DNA from: Peristeroidobacter agariperforans
Lineage (GTDB): Bacteria > Pseudomonadota > Gammaproteobacteria > Steroidobacterales > Steroidobacteraceae
Assembly (NCBI RefSeq): GCF_004138335.1
Contig: NZ_RYFW01000003.1
Coordinates: 744,001-808,000 of the forward strand
Reading direction: 5' to 3'
DNA: 64,000 nt
The stretch's first letter is position 1; each line of letters begins with the position of its first letter. The notes beneath the pieces are model-generated. The model searched no databases and was not told the origin of the DNA. It saw only the letters and a list, made by a program, of their open reading frames with translations. Below, in pieces: positions 19,301 to 27,912 of this stretch. The position numbers and the translations under genes are program-made.

Positions 19301-19959
19301 GGAAATTCGCGAGCGGGTAACAAACGCAGCGCCGGCACTTTGTCGCCGGAGCGCTGAGTTTCGGGATCGAACTTACGAATCGACTCGACCTCGTCATCGA
19401 ACATGTCGAGGCGATAGGGCGAGTCGCTGCCCATCGGATACAGGTCGACGATCGAGCCGCGCACCGCGAATTCGCCAGGCGCCATCACTTGTGAGCTCGA
19501 GACATAGCCGGCGCCGGCCAGGCGGTCGCGGAACGCGGCGACATCGAACGTTTCGCCGGTCCGCAGATCGAACGCGTGCGCATCGATGTATGCCTGCGGC
19601 GGCAACCGCTGCAGCATGGTTTCCAGATCGACGATAACGATGCCCTTGGTCAGCCGGGGCAGGGACGAGAGCAATCGCAGTCGTTGCGAAACGATGTCCG
19701 GGTGCGGCGAGAACAGGTCGTAGGGCAGCGTTTCCCAGCCCGCAAACGTTTCGATCGGCGTCCCTGGCTCGCAGAAAAAGCGCAGCTCATCCTCGATGCG
19801 ACTGGCGGCGCGCGCGTCGTGCGCGATCACCAGCATCGGTTGGGAGGATTTGCGCGCGGCCTCGGCTAACCACAGGGCAGTTGCGGAGCCGTAGAGCTGG
19901 CCCCAACGAACTTGCAGTTGTGTACGGCTGGGAAGAATCGGACGGTCGGAGTCGGTCAT
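16357..19959 (-). CDS. mfd: Transcription-repair coupling factor Mfd
   Basis: The 1200-residue ATP-driven translocase removes stalled RNA polymerase and recruits UvrA. In order it has a UvrB-homology region (residues about 10-330), an RNA-polymerase-interacting domain (HPGSPVVHEEYGVGRFVGL, near 490), RecA-like motor domains with Walker A GDVGFGKTE and DEEH box IIDEEHRFGVKDK, then TATPIPRTL and QLRGRVGRS, and a C-terminal TRCF domain. The tail is Ala/Lys/Pro-rich (KANPPPKAPAPKPTVSYKP), longer than in E. coli Mfd (1148 residues). The start has a GGCGAG site upstream. Confidence 0.98.
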   Translation of the reverse strand: MTDSDRPILPSRTQLQVRWGQLYGSATALWLAEAARKSSQPMLVIAHDARAASRIEDELRFFCEPGTPIETFAGWETLPYDLFSPHPDIVSQRLRLLSSLPRLTKGIVIVDLETMLQRLPPQAYIDAHAFDLRTGETFDVAAFRDRLAGAGYVSSSQVMAPGEFAVRGSIVDLYPMGSDSPYRLDMFDDEVESIRKFDPETQRSGDKVPALRLLPAREFPLTAEGIQNFKRRFRNRFPGDLTRMSIYRDIAEGAPPPGIEYYLPLFFDKTATLLDYLPPNTIIAVEREIDSMATQAFTEVENRYEQRGHDVDRPILLPREVFMPVAEFMQRMTSYRRIELSRVELDPLTQTLPYQNFATRVPPSLRVDQRSEEPARELVNFVSAFQGRVLLAAESAGRREMLIDLLSKSHLKPQLVESWSAFEAGDDRLAITVSPISTGLQLDDPPLALIAEEQLFGERARQERRRRRPERDPEKIIRDLTDLHPGSPVVHEEYGVGRFVGLATLDVGGLTSEFLVLEYAEGDKLYVPVQALDLVSRYTGAPAEHAPLHKLGGDAWEKARKKAAQRIRDTAAELLDLYSRRAARQGEQLLAPEDDLRAFEAAFKFEETPDQAAAIRSVVDDLGSGRPMDRVVCGDVGFGKTEVALRAAFVAVQAGKQVVVLVPTTLLAQQHYQTFADRFADWPVRVESLSRFRTTKEVNQVMESLESGQTDIVVGTHRLLQSGVKFARLGLLIIDEEHRFGVKDKEKLKQLRAEVDVLTLTATPIPRTLNMAMGGLRELSLITTPPVSRLSIKTFVSQWDTATIREACLREIRRGGQIYFLHNSVDTIEKTARTLAELVPEARIAIGHGQMRERELEQVMLDFYHQRSNLLVCTTIVESGIDVPSANTIIIDRADKLGLAQLHQLRGRVGRSHHQAYAYLMTPPRNLMTADAVKRLEAIESLEDLGAGFTLATHDLEIRGAGELLGEEQSGQIQEIGYALYMEMLERAVNALKSGKVPQLDQPMHQGPEVDLHAPSLLPDEYLPDVHLRLVLYKRIAAAKTSEELRELQVEMIDRFGLLPPPAKNLFRIAEFKQAARTLGLRKIDIGPGGGSVTFESDTKVEPGTLIRYVQRNSRTHRLEGGNKLKFTMNLEQEELRFNQAEQLLAELSKATPTAAELAAEKAREKTIAAAASKANPPPKAPAPKPTVSYKPTSGKRFKR

Positions 19960-20060
19960 CGCTCGCCTGAAATATGGGCGCGGGTGTCAGTTCCAAATAG
20001 CGGACACTCGGGTCGACGCCTCGCGGCGTCCCCGAAGGGGCAAAGACTCTACCAGAGAGC

Positions 20061-20077
20061 GGTTGGCGGTGAGCGGC
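20061..20077. repeat. Intergenic GTTGGCGG-type repeat copy
   Basis: A sequence with the core GGTTGGCGGTGAGCGGC lies between the mfd start and the following minus-strand gene. It resembles the repeats near 5172, 11471 and 36981. Confidence 0.3.
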
Positions 20078-20087
20078 TGGGGGCCGG

Positions 20088-20393
20088 TCAGCTGGCCGAG
20101 ACGACCGTGTGGATGACCAGCTGATGCTCGAAATAGACCTCGAAGCCAGGGTATTTCCAGCGCGTGATCGGCGGTTCGCCGACGGCCGGGAGGCGCTCGC
20201 TGGGGGCGCCGAACTGGGCTTCGACCTTTTCCATGGACGTGCCACGGGCCGGCACATTGGTCTGCTGGCCAGCGGAGGGAGCGGGCGGGGTGGTCAGCTC
20301 ATCGGCCTGTACAGCCGTAGCGGCCGCAGACACGGCCAGGGCCGCGAGCAGCGGCAGCTTGGAGCGCAGTTTCGGGCGAATCTGAAAGCTCAT
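20088..20393 (-). CDS. Small secreted protein, SmpA/BamE-like in outline
   Basis: This 101-residue protein has a signal peptide (LPLLAALAVSAAATAVQA, cleaved before DEL) and a Pro/Gln-rich linker. A short domain follows with MEKVEAQFGAP, PPITRWKYPGF and VYFEHQLVIHTVV, resembling SmpA/BamE-type small periplasmic folds. The start at 20393 is set by a strong AGGAGG site eight bases upstream; the open frame runs further but lacks support. It lies divergent from lolC and upstream of mfd. Function unknown. Confidence 0.7.
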   Translation of the reverse strand: MSFQIRPKLRSKLPLLAALAVSAAATAVQADELTTPPAPSAGQQTNVPARGTSMEKVEAQFGAPSERLPAVGEPPITRWKYPGFEVYFEHQLVIHTVVSAS

Positions 20394-20520
20394 GACACCC
20401 TCCTGGGACGACAATCCGGTCCTGCTGTGCGCCGTCAGCCGGCGCAACCGAGGACCGGCGGCGACTGTACTGCAGGGCTTACATAAGGGCCAAGCGCGAC
20501 ACCCCAATTTGTTGTCGCAG

Positions 20521-20549
20521 TTCACATTTCCGGGGCCAGTTTCCATAAC
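20521..20549 (+). promoter_or_regulatory. Candidate sigma-70 promoter for lolC
   Basis: TTCACA (20521-20526) and CATAAC (20544-20549) are separated by 17 bp. This places the start of transcription about 35 bp before the lolC ATG, which has an AGGAG site at 20581-20585. Confidence 0.5.
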
Positions 20550-20589
20550 GGCCGGGCCAGGGTAGCCTTGCCCGCCCGAAAGGAGTGAC

Positions 20590-21855
20590 ATGTTCCACCC
20601 CCTGCCGCTTTACATCGGGCTGCGCTACGTGCGCAGCCGCAGCCAAGGCTTCTTCGTCTCATTCATCAGTTGGGTTTCGATGCTGGGCATCTGCGTCGGG
20701 GTGGCGGCGCTGATCACCGTGATTTCGGTCATGAACGGGCTGGAAGGCGAGATGCGGGGGCGCCTGCTGAGCCTGGCCTCCCATGCCACCCTGTCCGGCG
20801 AACCTGAACAACTGCAGGACTGGCCGGCGCTCGCGGATCGGGTCCGCAAGGAAGAGGGCGTCGTCGGCGTCGCTCCTTATATCGATCTGCAAGGCATGCT
20901 TGGGCGAGGCGCGGACATGCGAGCGGCGCTGATCCGCGGGGTCGATCCGCAGATCGAGTCGCAGGTTTCCGACATAGGCGCGCACATGCAGGTCGGCAGC
21001 TTCACCGATCTGATCGCGGGTGAGCAGCACATCATCCTGGGCGCCGGTCTCGCTTACGCACTCGATGCCCGGGTGGGCGATGAGATCACAGTGCTCGTGC
21101 CAGCGATGTCGGCCCAGGGCGAGGGCGTGGTGAGCGGCATCGATCTCAGGCCTCGCATTCAGAACTTCATTGTCAGCGGCGTGTTCGAGGCGGGCGCTCA
21201 GGAGCAGGACAACGTGCTCGCCCTGATTCATTTGCAGGATGCGTCGGGGCTTGCGGGAACGCATGGCCTGCCCAATGGACTGCGCTTGAAGTTCGACGAC
21301 ATCTTCGCCGCGCCCGTGCGCACACCGCAGATCAACGAGGCACTCGGCGGCGAGTTCAAAGTGAGCGACTGGTCGATCGAGAACGCCAGCTACTTCCGCG
21401 CGGTGCGTATCGAGAAGACCATGATGACGTTGATCCTGATGCTCATCGTCGCTGTCGCTGCATTCAACATCATTGCGGCGCTGGTCATGGTCGTGAACGA
21501 GAAGCGCACCGACATCGCGATTTTGCGCACCGTCGGCATGACGCCGCGCGCCGTCGTTGGCGTATTCATGACGCAAGGCGTATTGATCGGCTGGTTCGGC
21601 GCGCTGCTGGGCCTGCTCGTCGGACTGCTGCTGGCGTTCAATGTTTCTACGATCGTGCCGTTCCTCGAGCGTTTGTTCGGCGCGAAGGTGTTCGATCCGA
21701 CCGTGTTCGTGATCTCCGATATGCCCTCGGAGGTGCAATGGCCGCAGGTCATGGGCATCACGCTCACGGCTTTGGTGCTCACGGTGCTGGCGACGATCTA
21801 TCCGTCGCTGCGGGGCGCGGCCACCGAGCCTGCGGAAGCGTTGCGCTATGAGTAA
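20590..21855 (+). CDS. lolC: Lipoprotein-releasing ABC transporter permease LolC
   Basis: This 421-residue inner-membrane subunit of LolCDE extracts outer-membrane lipoproteins and hands them to LolA. The N-terminus YIGLRYVRSRSQGFFVSFISWVS and the first helix (ICVGVAALITVISVMNG) are typical, followed by a large periplasmic domain (about residues 45-265) and three C-terminal helices, with the MacB/FtsX-type segment [17 protein letters not shown]. The ATG has an AGGAG site. lolE overlaps its 3' end by 8 bp. Confidence 0.95.
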   Translation: MFHPLPLYIGLRYVRSRSQGFFVSFISWVSMLGICVGVAALITVISVMNGLEGEMRGRLLSLASHATLSGEPEQLQDWPALADRVRKEEGVVGVAPYIDLQGMLGRGADMRAALIRGVDPQIESQVSDIGAHMQVGSFTDLIAGEQHIILGAGLAYALDARVGDEITVLVPAMSAQGEGVVSGIDLRPRIQNFIVSGVFEAGAQEQDNVLALIHLQDASGLAGTHGLPNGLRLKFDDIFAAPVRTPQINEALGGEFKVSDWSIENASYFRAVRIEKTMMTLILMLIVAVAAFNIIAALVMVVNEKRTDIAILRTVGMTPRAVVGVFMTQGVLIGWFGALLGLLVGLLLAFNVSTIVPFLERLFGAKVFDPTVFVISDMPSEVQWPQVMGITLTALVLTVLATIYPSLRGAATEPAEALRYE

Positions 21856-23095
21856 GCGTTACGAGTTCCTGATCGGCCGCCGCTACCTGCGTTCGAATCG
21901 CGGCAACCGGTTCGTTTCTTTCATCTCGACCATCTCCATGCTCGGCATCGCCATCGGCGTGGCGGTGCTCATCGTCGTGCTGTCGGTGATGAACGGCTTC
22001 GAGCGTGAGGTGCGCGATCGCATTCTGAGTCTCACATCGCACGCTGCGATCAGCGCGTTCGGCTCGGGTCTGCCTGACTGGCAGGGGACTGCGGCGAAGA
22101 TCGGCGAGCACCCAGAAGTGGTGGCGTCCGCGCCCTACATCGAGGCGCAGGCTTTACTGATGGCAGGCCCCAAGAGCAGCGGTGCAATGGTCACTGGCGT
22201 GTTGCCCCACTACGAGCGCAAAGTCACATCGATCACCGAAAAGATGGCGCAAGGGTCGTTCGAAGAGCTCAAGGCCGGCGACTTCGGCATCGTGCTCGGC
22301 GTGGAGCTGGCGAAGACGTTGAATGTGTCCTTGGGCGATCGGGTCGTGGTGGTCACGCCGCTGCGCAGGACGACGCCCCTGGGCGTCATGCCGCTCCATC
22401 GTGCGTTCAAGGTGGTCGGCATCTTCAATGCCGCGATGTACGAGTTCGATCGCAATCTCGCCTATATCAATCTGAACGACGCGGCGCGCCTGTATCGCAT
22501 GGGCGACGATGTGACCGGCTTGCGCCTGAAGCTTACGGACATGTTTCTCGCGCCTCACCTGGTGCGCGAGCTGGCGCTATCGCTCGGTGGCGGTTACTAC
22601 ATCGATGACTGGACTCGCAAGCACGCGAACTTCTTTCGCTCCATCCAGCTCACGAAGTCGGCGATGTTCCTGATCCTGCTGCTCGTGGTCGCGGTCGCGG
22701 CGTTCAACATCGTGTCGACGCTAGTCATGGTCGTGAAGGACAAGCGCACCGATATTGCGATTCTTCGCACCATCGGCGCGTCGCCGCGCGGCATTCTGAC
22801 CATCTTCATGACGCAAGGGACGGCGATCGGCTTCATCGGCACGGTCGCGGGCGTCGCGCTCGGCGTGCTGATTTCGGTCAACCTGGAAACATTGATCCAC
22901 GGCCTCGAAGCGGTGCTCGGCGTGCATTTCCTGGACGCGAAGGTTTATTACATCAGCGACCTGCCGGCGACGGTGCTGTGGCCGGATGTGATCAAGATCA
23001 GTGTGACGACCTTCCTGCTGTGCTCGCTGTCGACGTTGTATCCGGCGTGGCGCGCGGCACGGACGCAACCTGCGCAGTCACTGCGGCACGATTGA
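21848..23095 (+). CDS. lolE: Lipoprotein-releasing ABC transporter permease LolE
   Basis: This 415-residue paralogue of the preceding LolC has the same topology and motifs: [36 protein letters not shown] and [18 protein letters not shown]. The two permeases are clearly related in sequence and form the heterodimeric membrane part of LolCDE. Which copy corresponds to LolC or LolE is decided by gene order, so the names may be swapped. It overlaps lolC and lies 16 bp before lolD. Confidence 0.93.
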   Translation: MSKRYEFLIGRRYLRSNRGNRFVSFISTISMLGIAIGVAVLIVVLSVMNGFEREVRDRILSLTSHAAISAFGSGLPDWQGTAAKIGEHPEVVASAPYIEAQALLMAGPKSSGAMVTGVLPHYERKVTSITEKMAQGSFEELKAGDFGIVLGVELAKTLNVSLGDRVVVVTPLRRTTPLGVMPLHRAFKVVGIFNAAMYEFDRNLAYINLNDAARLYRMGDDVTGLRLKLTDMFLAPHLVRELALSLGGGYYIDDWTRKHANFFRSIQLTKSAMFLILLLVVAVAAFNIVSTLVMVVKDKRTDIAILRTIGASPRGILTIFMTQGTAIGFIGTVAGVALGVLISVNLETLIHGLEAVLGVHFLDAKVYYISDLPATVLWPDVIKISVTTFLLCSLSTLYPAWRAARTQPAQSLRHD

Positions 23096-23111
23096 GAACA
23101 AAGAGAACTTC

Positions 23112-23789
23112 ATGTCCGATCCGGTTCTGGCTTGTAACAACCTGACCAAGCATTTTCAGCAGGGCGACGCCCGCGTGGAAGTGCTGAAAGGCATCGATTT
23201 CACGATTCATCCGGGCGAGCGTGTCGCCATCGTCGGTGCGTCGGGGTCGGGCAAGACCACGCTGCTGCAGCTGTTGGGCGGCTTGGATCTGCCGACCTCG
23301 GGCACGGTCAAGATCGCGGGTCAGGAAATCAGCCTGCTTTCTGACAAGGAGCGCGGCGATCTGCGCAATCGGGCGCTGGGTTTCGTGTATCAGTTCCATC
23401 ATCTGTTGCCCGAGTTCACGGCGTTGGAGAACGTCGCGATGCCGTTGCTCATCCGTCGCGTGCCAGTGGAAGAGGCGCGCACGCAGGCACGTCAGTTGTT
23501 GGAGCGCGTCGGGTTGCGCTCGCGTCTCGAACATCGGCCCGGACAGTTGTCGGGTGGAGAGCGTCAGCGTGCCGCCGTGGCTCGCGCGCTAGTGACGCGT
23601 CCACCGATCGTGTTGGCGGACGAGCCCACGGGCAATCTCGACGGGGCGAACGCGCGCCAGGTGTTCGAGCTGATGTTGGAATTGAATCGAGAACTGGGCA
23701 CGGCGCTGATCATCGTGACCCACGCGCCGGAACTGGCCGCACAGCTGCAACGCTCGCTCACGTTGAGCGACGGCCAGCTGCACGGATGA
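23112..23789 (+). CDS. lolD: Lipoprotein-releasing system ATP-binding protein LolD
   Basis: The 225-residue ABC ATPase drives the LolCE permeases. Walker [10 protein letters not shown] lies at about residue 42, Q-loop [18 protein letters not shown], signature LSGGERQR near 146, Walker [12 protein letters not shown] and the H-loop VTHAPEL. The LolD-characteristic [12 protein letters not shown] segment is intact. It completes a lolC-lolE-lolD operon; a convergent DUF2062 gene follows 15 bp later. Confidence 0.97.
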   Translation: MSDPVLACNNLTKHFQQGDARVEVLKGIDFTIHPGERVAIVGASGSGKTTLLQLLGGLDLPTSGTVKIAGQEISLLSDKERGDLRNRALGFVYQFHHLLPEFTALENVAMPLLIRRVPVEEARTQARQLLERVGLRSRLEHRPGQLSGGERQRAAVARALVTRPPIVLADEPTGNLDGANARQVFELMLELNRELGTALIIVTHAPELAAQLQRSLTLSDGQLHG

Positions 23790-23804
23790 AATTCATTTCC
23801 TAGC

Positions 23805-24347
23805 CTATTTTTCGGCTTTCGCCGACGCTTTCAGGTTATTCGCGCCTTTGCGCTCGTGATATTTGAGCACCAGGCTCAGATGCCAGGCGCCGCCGAGTAG
23901 CACGTAGCCGCACACGGCCGCGGTCACGCCCAGCACCAGGCATCCCAGCAGGAACGGCTTCCAGATCGGCAGCAGCTGTGTGGTCAGCCACTCCCAGGTC
24001 ATGGCGAAGGCGATGGGATGAGCGGTGACGCCGAGCACTTGGGAGCCGACCCAGTAGGCCGCCATATACATGGGCACCATGGTGAGCGGATTGGCCAGGA
24101 ATGTGCCGAAGATCGCCGCGGGCACATTCAAGCGCAACGACAGCGCCAGGATCGTGGCGAGCAGGAAGTGCACCGGGATGGGCACGAAGGCGACCAGCAA
24201 ACCGAGCGCGAACGCGCGGGTCACGTTGCGCCGGTTCAAGCTCCAGTACACCGGATGCTCGAGCAGCAGGCGGAACGGCCGCATGAACCAGCGATCTTTC
24301 CAGCGATGGCGCTGGCGGCTGAGCGGTTTGAAGAATTGTCGGGGCAT
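23805..24347 (-). CDS. DUF2062 membrane protein
   Basis: This 180-residue inner-membrane protein has about three predicted helices. Its core carries the DUF2062 signature: FALGLLVAFVPIPVHFLLAT and FGTFLANPLTMVPMYMAAYW. The N-terminus is basic (RQRHRWKDRWFMRPF) and the C-terminus ends in a Lys/Ala-rich cytoplasmic tail. Biochemical function is unknown. It is convergent with lolD and divergent from comEC. Confidence 0.85.
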   Translation of the reverse strand: MPRQFFKPLSRQRHRWKDRWFMRPFRLLLEHPVYWSLNRRNVTRAFALGLLVAFVPIPVHFLLATILALSLRLNVPAAIFGTFLANPLTMVPMYMAAYWVGSQVLGVTAHPIAFAMTWEWLTTQLLPIWKPFLLGCLVLGVTAAVCGYVLLGGAWHLSLVLKYHERKGANNLKASAKAEK

Positions 24348-24433
24348 TCAGTGAGCCGGGGTGGGCGCGGACACGGATTATCTCAGTCGCGCCGGCCAGC
24401 CGCGACGGATTTGTGCATGCGCAAGGAGGCGCG

Positions 24434-26758
24434 ATGGGTGCGGTCGCTCTTGGATTTCTGATAGGCCATTGCCTGATTCATGGTTTGCCGCACTTGCCGG
24501 CGCTTGCATGGCTCGTTTGCATCGTGCTTGCACTCGCGGTGTTGCTCGTAGGGAGACACTGCGCAGCGCGCAAGGCACGCGATTTTAGTATTGCTACGGC
24601 GTCGATTGCGGCTCTGCTGGGCATCGTGTGGGCTTGGGGTCATGCAGCTGCGCGGCTGGCGGATGATTTGTCGCCCGCGCTCGAAGGTCGGGATCTGACT
24701 GTGCGTGGCTTCATCGCTTCGTTGCCGGACGCGAAAGTCGATCCGCAGTTCGCGTTCGATGTGGTGGATGCGGCAGCCAAAGTTCCAAAACGTCTGCGCT
24801 TGACCTGGTATCGCGCGCCATCGATTCCGCAGCCGGGCGAACAGTGGCAGCTCACGGTTCGTTTGAAGCGTCGCAATGGGTTCGCCAACCCGGGTGGATT
24901 CGATTACGAAGGTCATTTGTTTCGTGAGGGGTTCGGCGCGGTCGGCTACGTCCGAGATGATGACGACAACCGACGATTGCAAGTCGCCACACGCCGATAT
25001 GTCATCGCTCGAGCGCGCGCTTGGATAGGTTCCCGCATTGCCGCCGCGGTTGGCGATCATCCGATGCTCGGTGTGCTGCAGGGACTCGCGATTGGCGATA
25101 CCAGCGCGATGAAAGCGCAGCAGTGGCGCGTCTTCGCTGCGACCGGGACGACTCATTTGATGGCGATCTCCGGTCTGCACATCGGTATGGTCGCGATGCT
25201 CGCGGCCTGGGCCGGCGGTGGCATCGTCCGTTGGCGTCGAGCGCAGCCGCTGGGCTTGACGGCCATGCACGGTCAAGTGCTCGCCGGCCTGGCGGCCGCA
25301 GCGATCTATTCGGTGCTCGCAGGAATGTCCGTTCCCACGCAGCGTACGCTGGTCATGCTGTGTATTTATTTCGGTCTGCGATGGTGGCGGCGGCCGCTGG
25401 CCATCGGCCGGTCGCTGAGCCTGGCGCTGCTCGTCATTCTGCTGCTCGATCCGTTCGCGACGCTGGCGGTGGGCGCCTGGCTGTCGTTCGTCGCGGTGCT
25501 GGTCATTCTCATGGCGACCGCGGGGCGGTTGATGCGCGCAGGCATGATTGCGAGCTTCAGCCGTGTGCAATGGGCAGTGACGATTGGCTTGCTCCCGGTG
25601 TTGTTGCTGTCGTTCGGCAATTTGTCGCTGGTGGCGCCGGTCGCTAATGTGCTGGCGATTCCGGCATTCACGCTGCTCATCGTACCGGGCGTGCTGGTCG
25701 GGACCCTGGCCGCGATGATCCATCCGTCGCTGGGTGCGTTGCTGCTCAAGCTTCCTTTACTGCTGCTGGATGCTGGATGGCCGGTGCTGGAATGGCTTGC
25801 TCAGCAGCCGTTAGCGGTGTGGCACGCGCCGCAGCCGTCGTTGCCCATCTTTGTCGCGCTGGTCGCCGGCGTCTTGTTACTGATGTTGCCGGCGATCTGG
25901 CCGTTGCGCCTGACCGGCGTACTGCTGTGCTTGCCGATAATGTTCTATCGCGCACCGACGCCAACGCCCGGTACGTTCGAGCTGACCGTGCTCGATGTGG
26001 GGCAGGGCCTGGCTGCGGTCGTGCGGACGCATTCACACACATTGGTGTACGACACCGGGCCGTCGTATCAATCTGGCCGCAGCGCTGCGGAACTGGCTGT
26101 GCTGCCGTTTCTGCGCTATCGCGATGTGCGCAGCGTCGACTTGCTGATGGTGAGTCATGGCGACCAGGACCACAGCGGCGGCTTGTCCGATCTGCTGGCC
26201 GGACTGCCGGTCCGCGCGCTTGCTGTTGGACCTTCGGTGATCAAGGCGCCGCCGGGCAGCACGGGCTGCGAGCGCGGGCAGCAGTGGCAGTGGGACGGCG
26301 TGTGGTTCACTGTCCTTCATCCGGACGGGCCTGCCGGAGAGCAGACATTCCCTGAAAGTGGCAACGACGCTTCCTGTGTGTTGCTGATCCGCGGACGCGC
26401 GGGCTCCGCGCTGCTGACCGGCGACATCGAGGCCGACGCCGAGCGTCAGCTACTGGAACGGGGACTGCCTCACGCAACGGTCGTGGTTGCGCCCCATCAT
26501 GGCAGCGACACTTCGTCGAGTACGCTATTCGTCGCCGCCGTGCGACCGGATGTGACGATTTTTTCCACTGGTTATCGTAATCGCTGGAATTTCCCGCGTC
26601 CGGACGTGGTGGCGCGCTGGCGAGCAGCGGGCGCGCGCTGTTACGACACCGGCGCGAGCGGCGCAATCAGCGTCGTTTTCGAGCCGCAGATGGATGCAGC
26701 GAATGTGCAAGTTCGCGAGCAGCGTCACACACAGCGAAGGTACTGGACCCGGCAGTGA
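24434..26758 (+). CDS. comEC: ComEC/Rec2 DNA-internalisation channel protein
   Basis: This 774-residue inner-membrane protein carries transforming single-stranded DNA into the cytosol. N-terminal helices and a DUF4131 OB-type region (residues about 1-180) precede the competence domain (GLAIGDTSAMKAQQWRVF, THLMAISGLHIGMVA). A C-terminal metallo-beta-lactamase-like domain has MVSHGDQDHSGG and APHHGSDTSSS, so its nuclease-like metal site looks intact. The AAGGAGG ribosome binding site at 24423-24429 decides the ATG at 24434 over one at 24413. With the pilus genes it suggests possible natural competence. Confidence 0.93.
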   Translation: MGAVALGFLIGHCLIHGLPHLPALAWLVCIVLALAVLLVGRHCAARKARDFSIATASIAALLGIVWAWGHAAARLADDLSPALEGRDLTVRGFIASLPDAKVDPQFAFDVVDAAAKVPKRLRLTWYRAPSIPQPGEQWQLTVRLKRRNGFANPGGFDYEGHLFREGFGAVGYVRDDDDNRRLQVATRRYVIARARAWIGSRIAAAVGDHPMLGVLQGLAIGDTSAMKAQQWRVFAATGTTHLMAISGLHIGMVAMLAAWAGGGIVRWRRAQPLGLTAMHGQVLAGLAAAAIYSVLAGMSVPTQRTLVMLCIYFGLRWWRRPLAIGRSLSLALLVILLLDPFATLAVGAWLSFVAVLVILMATAGRLMRAGMIASFSRVQWAVTIGLLPVLLLSFGNLSLVAPVANVLAIPAFTLLIVPGVLVGTLAAMIHPSLGALLLKLPLLLLDAGWPVLEWLAQQPLAVWHAPQPSLPIFVALVAGVLLLMLPAIWPLRLTGVLLCLPIMFYRAPTPTPGTFELTVLDVGQGLAAVVRTHSHTLVYDTGPSYQSGRSAAELAVLPFLRYRDVRSVDLLMVSHGDQDHSGGLSDLLAGLPVRALAVGPSVIKAPPGSTGCERGQQWQWDGVWFTVLHPDGPAGEQTFPESGNDASCVLLIRGRAGSALLTGDIEADAERQLLERGLPHATVVVAPHHGSDTSSSTLFVAAVRPDVTIFSTGYRNRWNFPRPDVVARWRAAGARCYDTGASGAISVVFEPQMDAANVQVREQRHTQRRYWTRQ

Positions 26759-26832
26759 TGCTGCTTCTGCGAAAGCTGCTAGACTGCGGCGAATAACCCG
26801 GCTCCCTATACACGGTCACAGCAAACACTGTC

Positions 26833-27450
26833 ATGTTCGAAATCGTGAAAGCCGGCGGCATCATGATGGGGCCCATCATCCTCGCCTCCATCGTGACCGC
26901 AGCCATTTTTCTGGAACGTCTCTGGACTCTGCAATCCAAGCGAGTGCTGCCCTCGGATCTCACGGAGAAGGTGTGGCGCTGGGTGGAGCAGGGGCAGATT
27001 CAGGACAAGCACATCGCGGCGCTTCAGCAGAACTCGCCGCTGGGCAAGATCCTGGCCGCGGGCCTGGCCAATCGCAATCGCGATCGCGTCGTGATCCGCG
27101 AGGCCATCGAGGACACCGGCCGGCACGTGGTGCACGAGCTGGATCGGTTCATCGGCACGGTCGGCACCATCGCCTCGCTGTCGCCGCTGATGGGTCTGCT
27201 CGGCACGGTGTTCGGCATGATCCGCACCTTCAATGCCATCACCACCGCAGGCATCGGCAATCCGGCCAGCCTGGCCGGCGGCATCGCCGAGGCGCTGATC
27301 ACCACCGCTGCGGGCCTGACGGTCGCCATTCCGGCGCTGCTGGCCTATAAATACCTGCGCGGCCGCGTGCAGACGCTGGTGGTGCAGATGGAAAAAGAGG
27401 CCATCAAGCTGGTCGAGGCCCTGGAAGGCCAGTCGCGGGAAGCCGCATGA
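26833..27450 (+). CDS. MotA/TolQ/ExbB-family proton channel protein
   Basis: This 205-residue protein has three membrane helices: VKAGGIMMGPIILASIVTAAIF at the N-terminus, GTIASLSPLMGLLGTVFGMI, and IAEALITTAAGLTVAIPALLAY. The last two carry the conserved ExbB/TolQ pore motifs. With the ExbD-type partner it would use the proton gradient to energise an outer-membrane process. An exbB-exbD pair directly upstream of msbA-lpxK is common in gammaproteobacteria and need not serve TonB. Confidence 0.92.
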   Translation: MFEIVKAGGIMMGPIILASIVTAAIFLERLWTLQSKRVLPSDLTEKVWRWVEQGQIQDKHIAALQQNSPLGKILAAGLANRNRDRVVIREAIEDTGRHVVHELDRFIGTVGTIASLSPLMGLLGTVFGMIRTFNAITTAGIGNPASLAGGIAEALITTAAGLTVAIPALLAYKYLRGRVQTLVVQMEKEAIKLVEALEGQSREAA

Positions 27451-27884
27451 ACCTGCGACAGAAGGACCACGAAGAACCGGAAATGAACCTCACGTCGCTG
27501 ATCGACGTGGTGTTGCTGCTGCTGATTTTTTTCATGGTGTCGACCACGTTCGTCGACGAGTCCCGCATCAAGCTGCAGCTGCCCCAGGCCAGCAACGAGC
27601 CGGCGGCCGACCAGAAAAAGGATCCGATCGAGGTGGCCGTGACCGCCACCGGCGAGTATCGTGTCAATGGCCAGGTGTTGATCAACACCAGCCCCGCAAC
27701 CTTGTCGGCTGCGGTTTCCAAGCTTGCCGGCGAGCGGCGCGACCTGCCGGTCACGATCCGGGCCGATGCGCGCAGCACGCATCAGTCGGTGGTGACGGCC
27801 ATGGACGTGCTCGGGCGCCTCGGATTCAAGGCTATCAGCATTGCAACAGTCAACGACCAGAGCAGCTCGGCCGCAGGCCAATAG
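27447..27884 (+). CDS. ExbD/TolR-family protein
   Basis: This 145-residue partner of the ExbB-like protein has a cytoplasmic start (NLRQKDHEEPEMN), one membrane helix with the essential acidic residue in LTSLIDVVLLLLIFFMVSTTF, and a periplasmic domain. The Asp in SLIDVV corresponds to the proton-path residue of ExbD. The start overlaps the upstream stop by 4 bp (ATGA). msbA begins 28 bp later. Confidence 0.93.
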   Translation: MNLRQKDHEEPEMNLTSLIDVVLLLLIFFMVSTTFVDESRIKLQLPQASNEPAADQKKDPIEVAVTATGEYRVNGQVLINTSPATLSAAVSKLAGERRDLPVTIRADARSTHQSVVTAMDVLGRLGFKAISIATVNDQSSSAAGQ

Positions 27885-27912
27885 CGACGACAACAAGAAC
27901 GTCTCTGTCCCC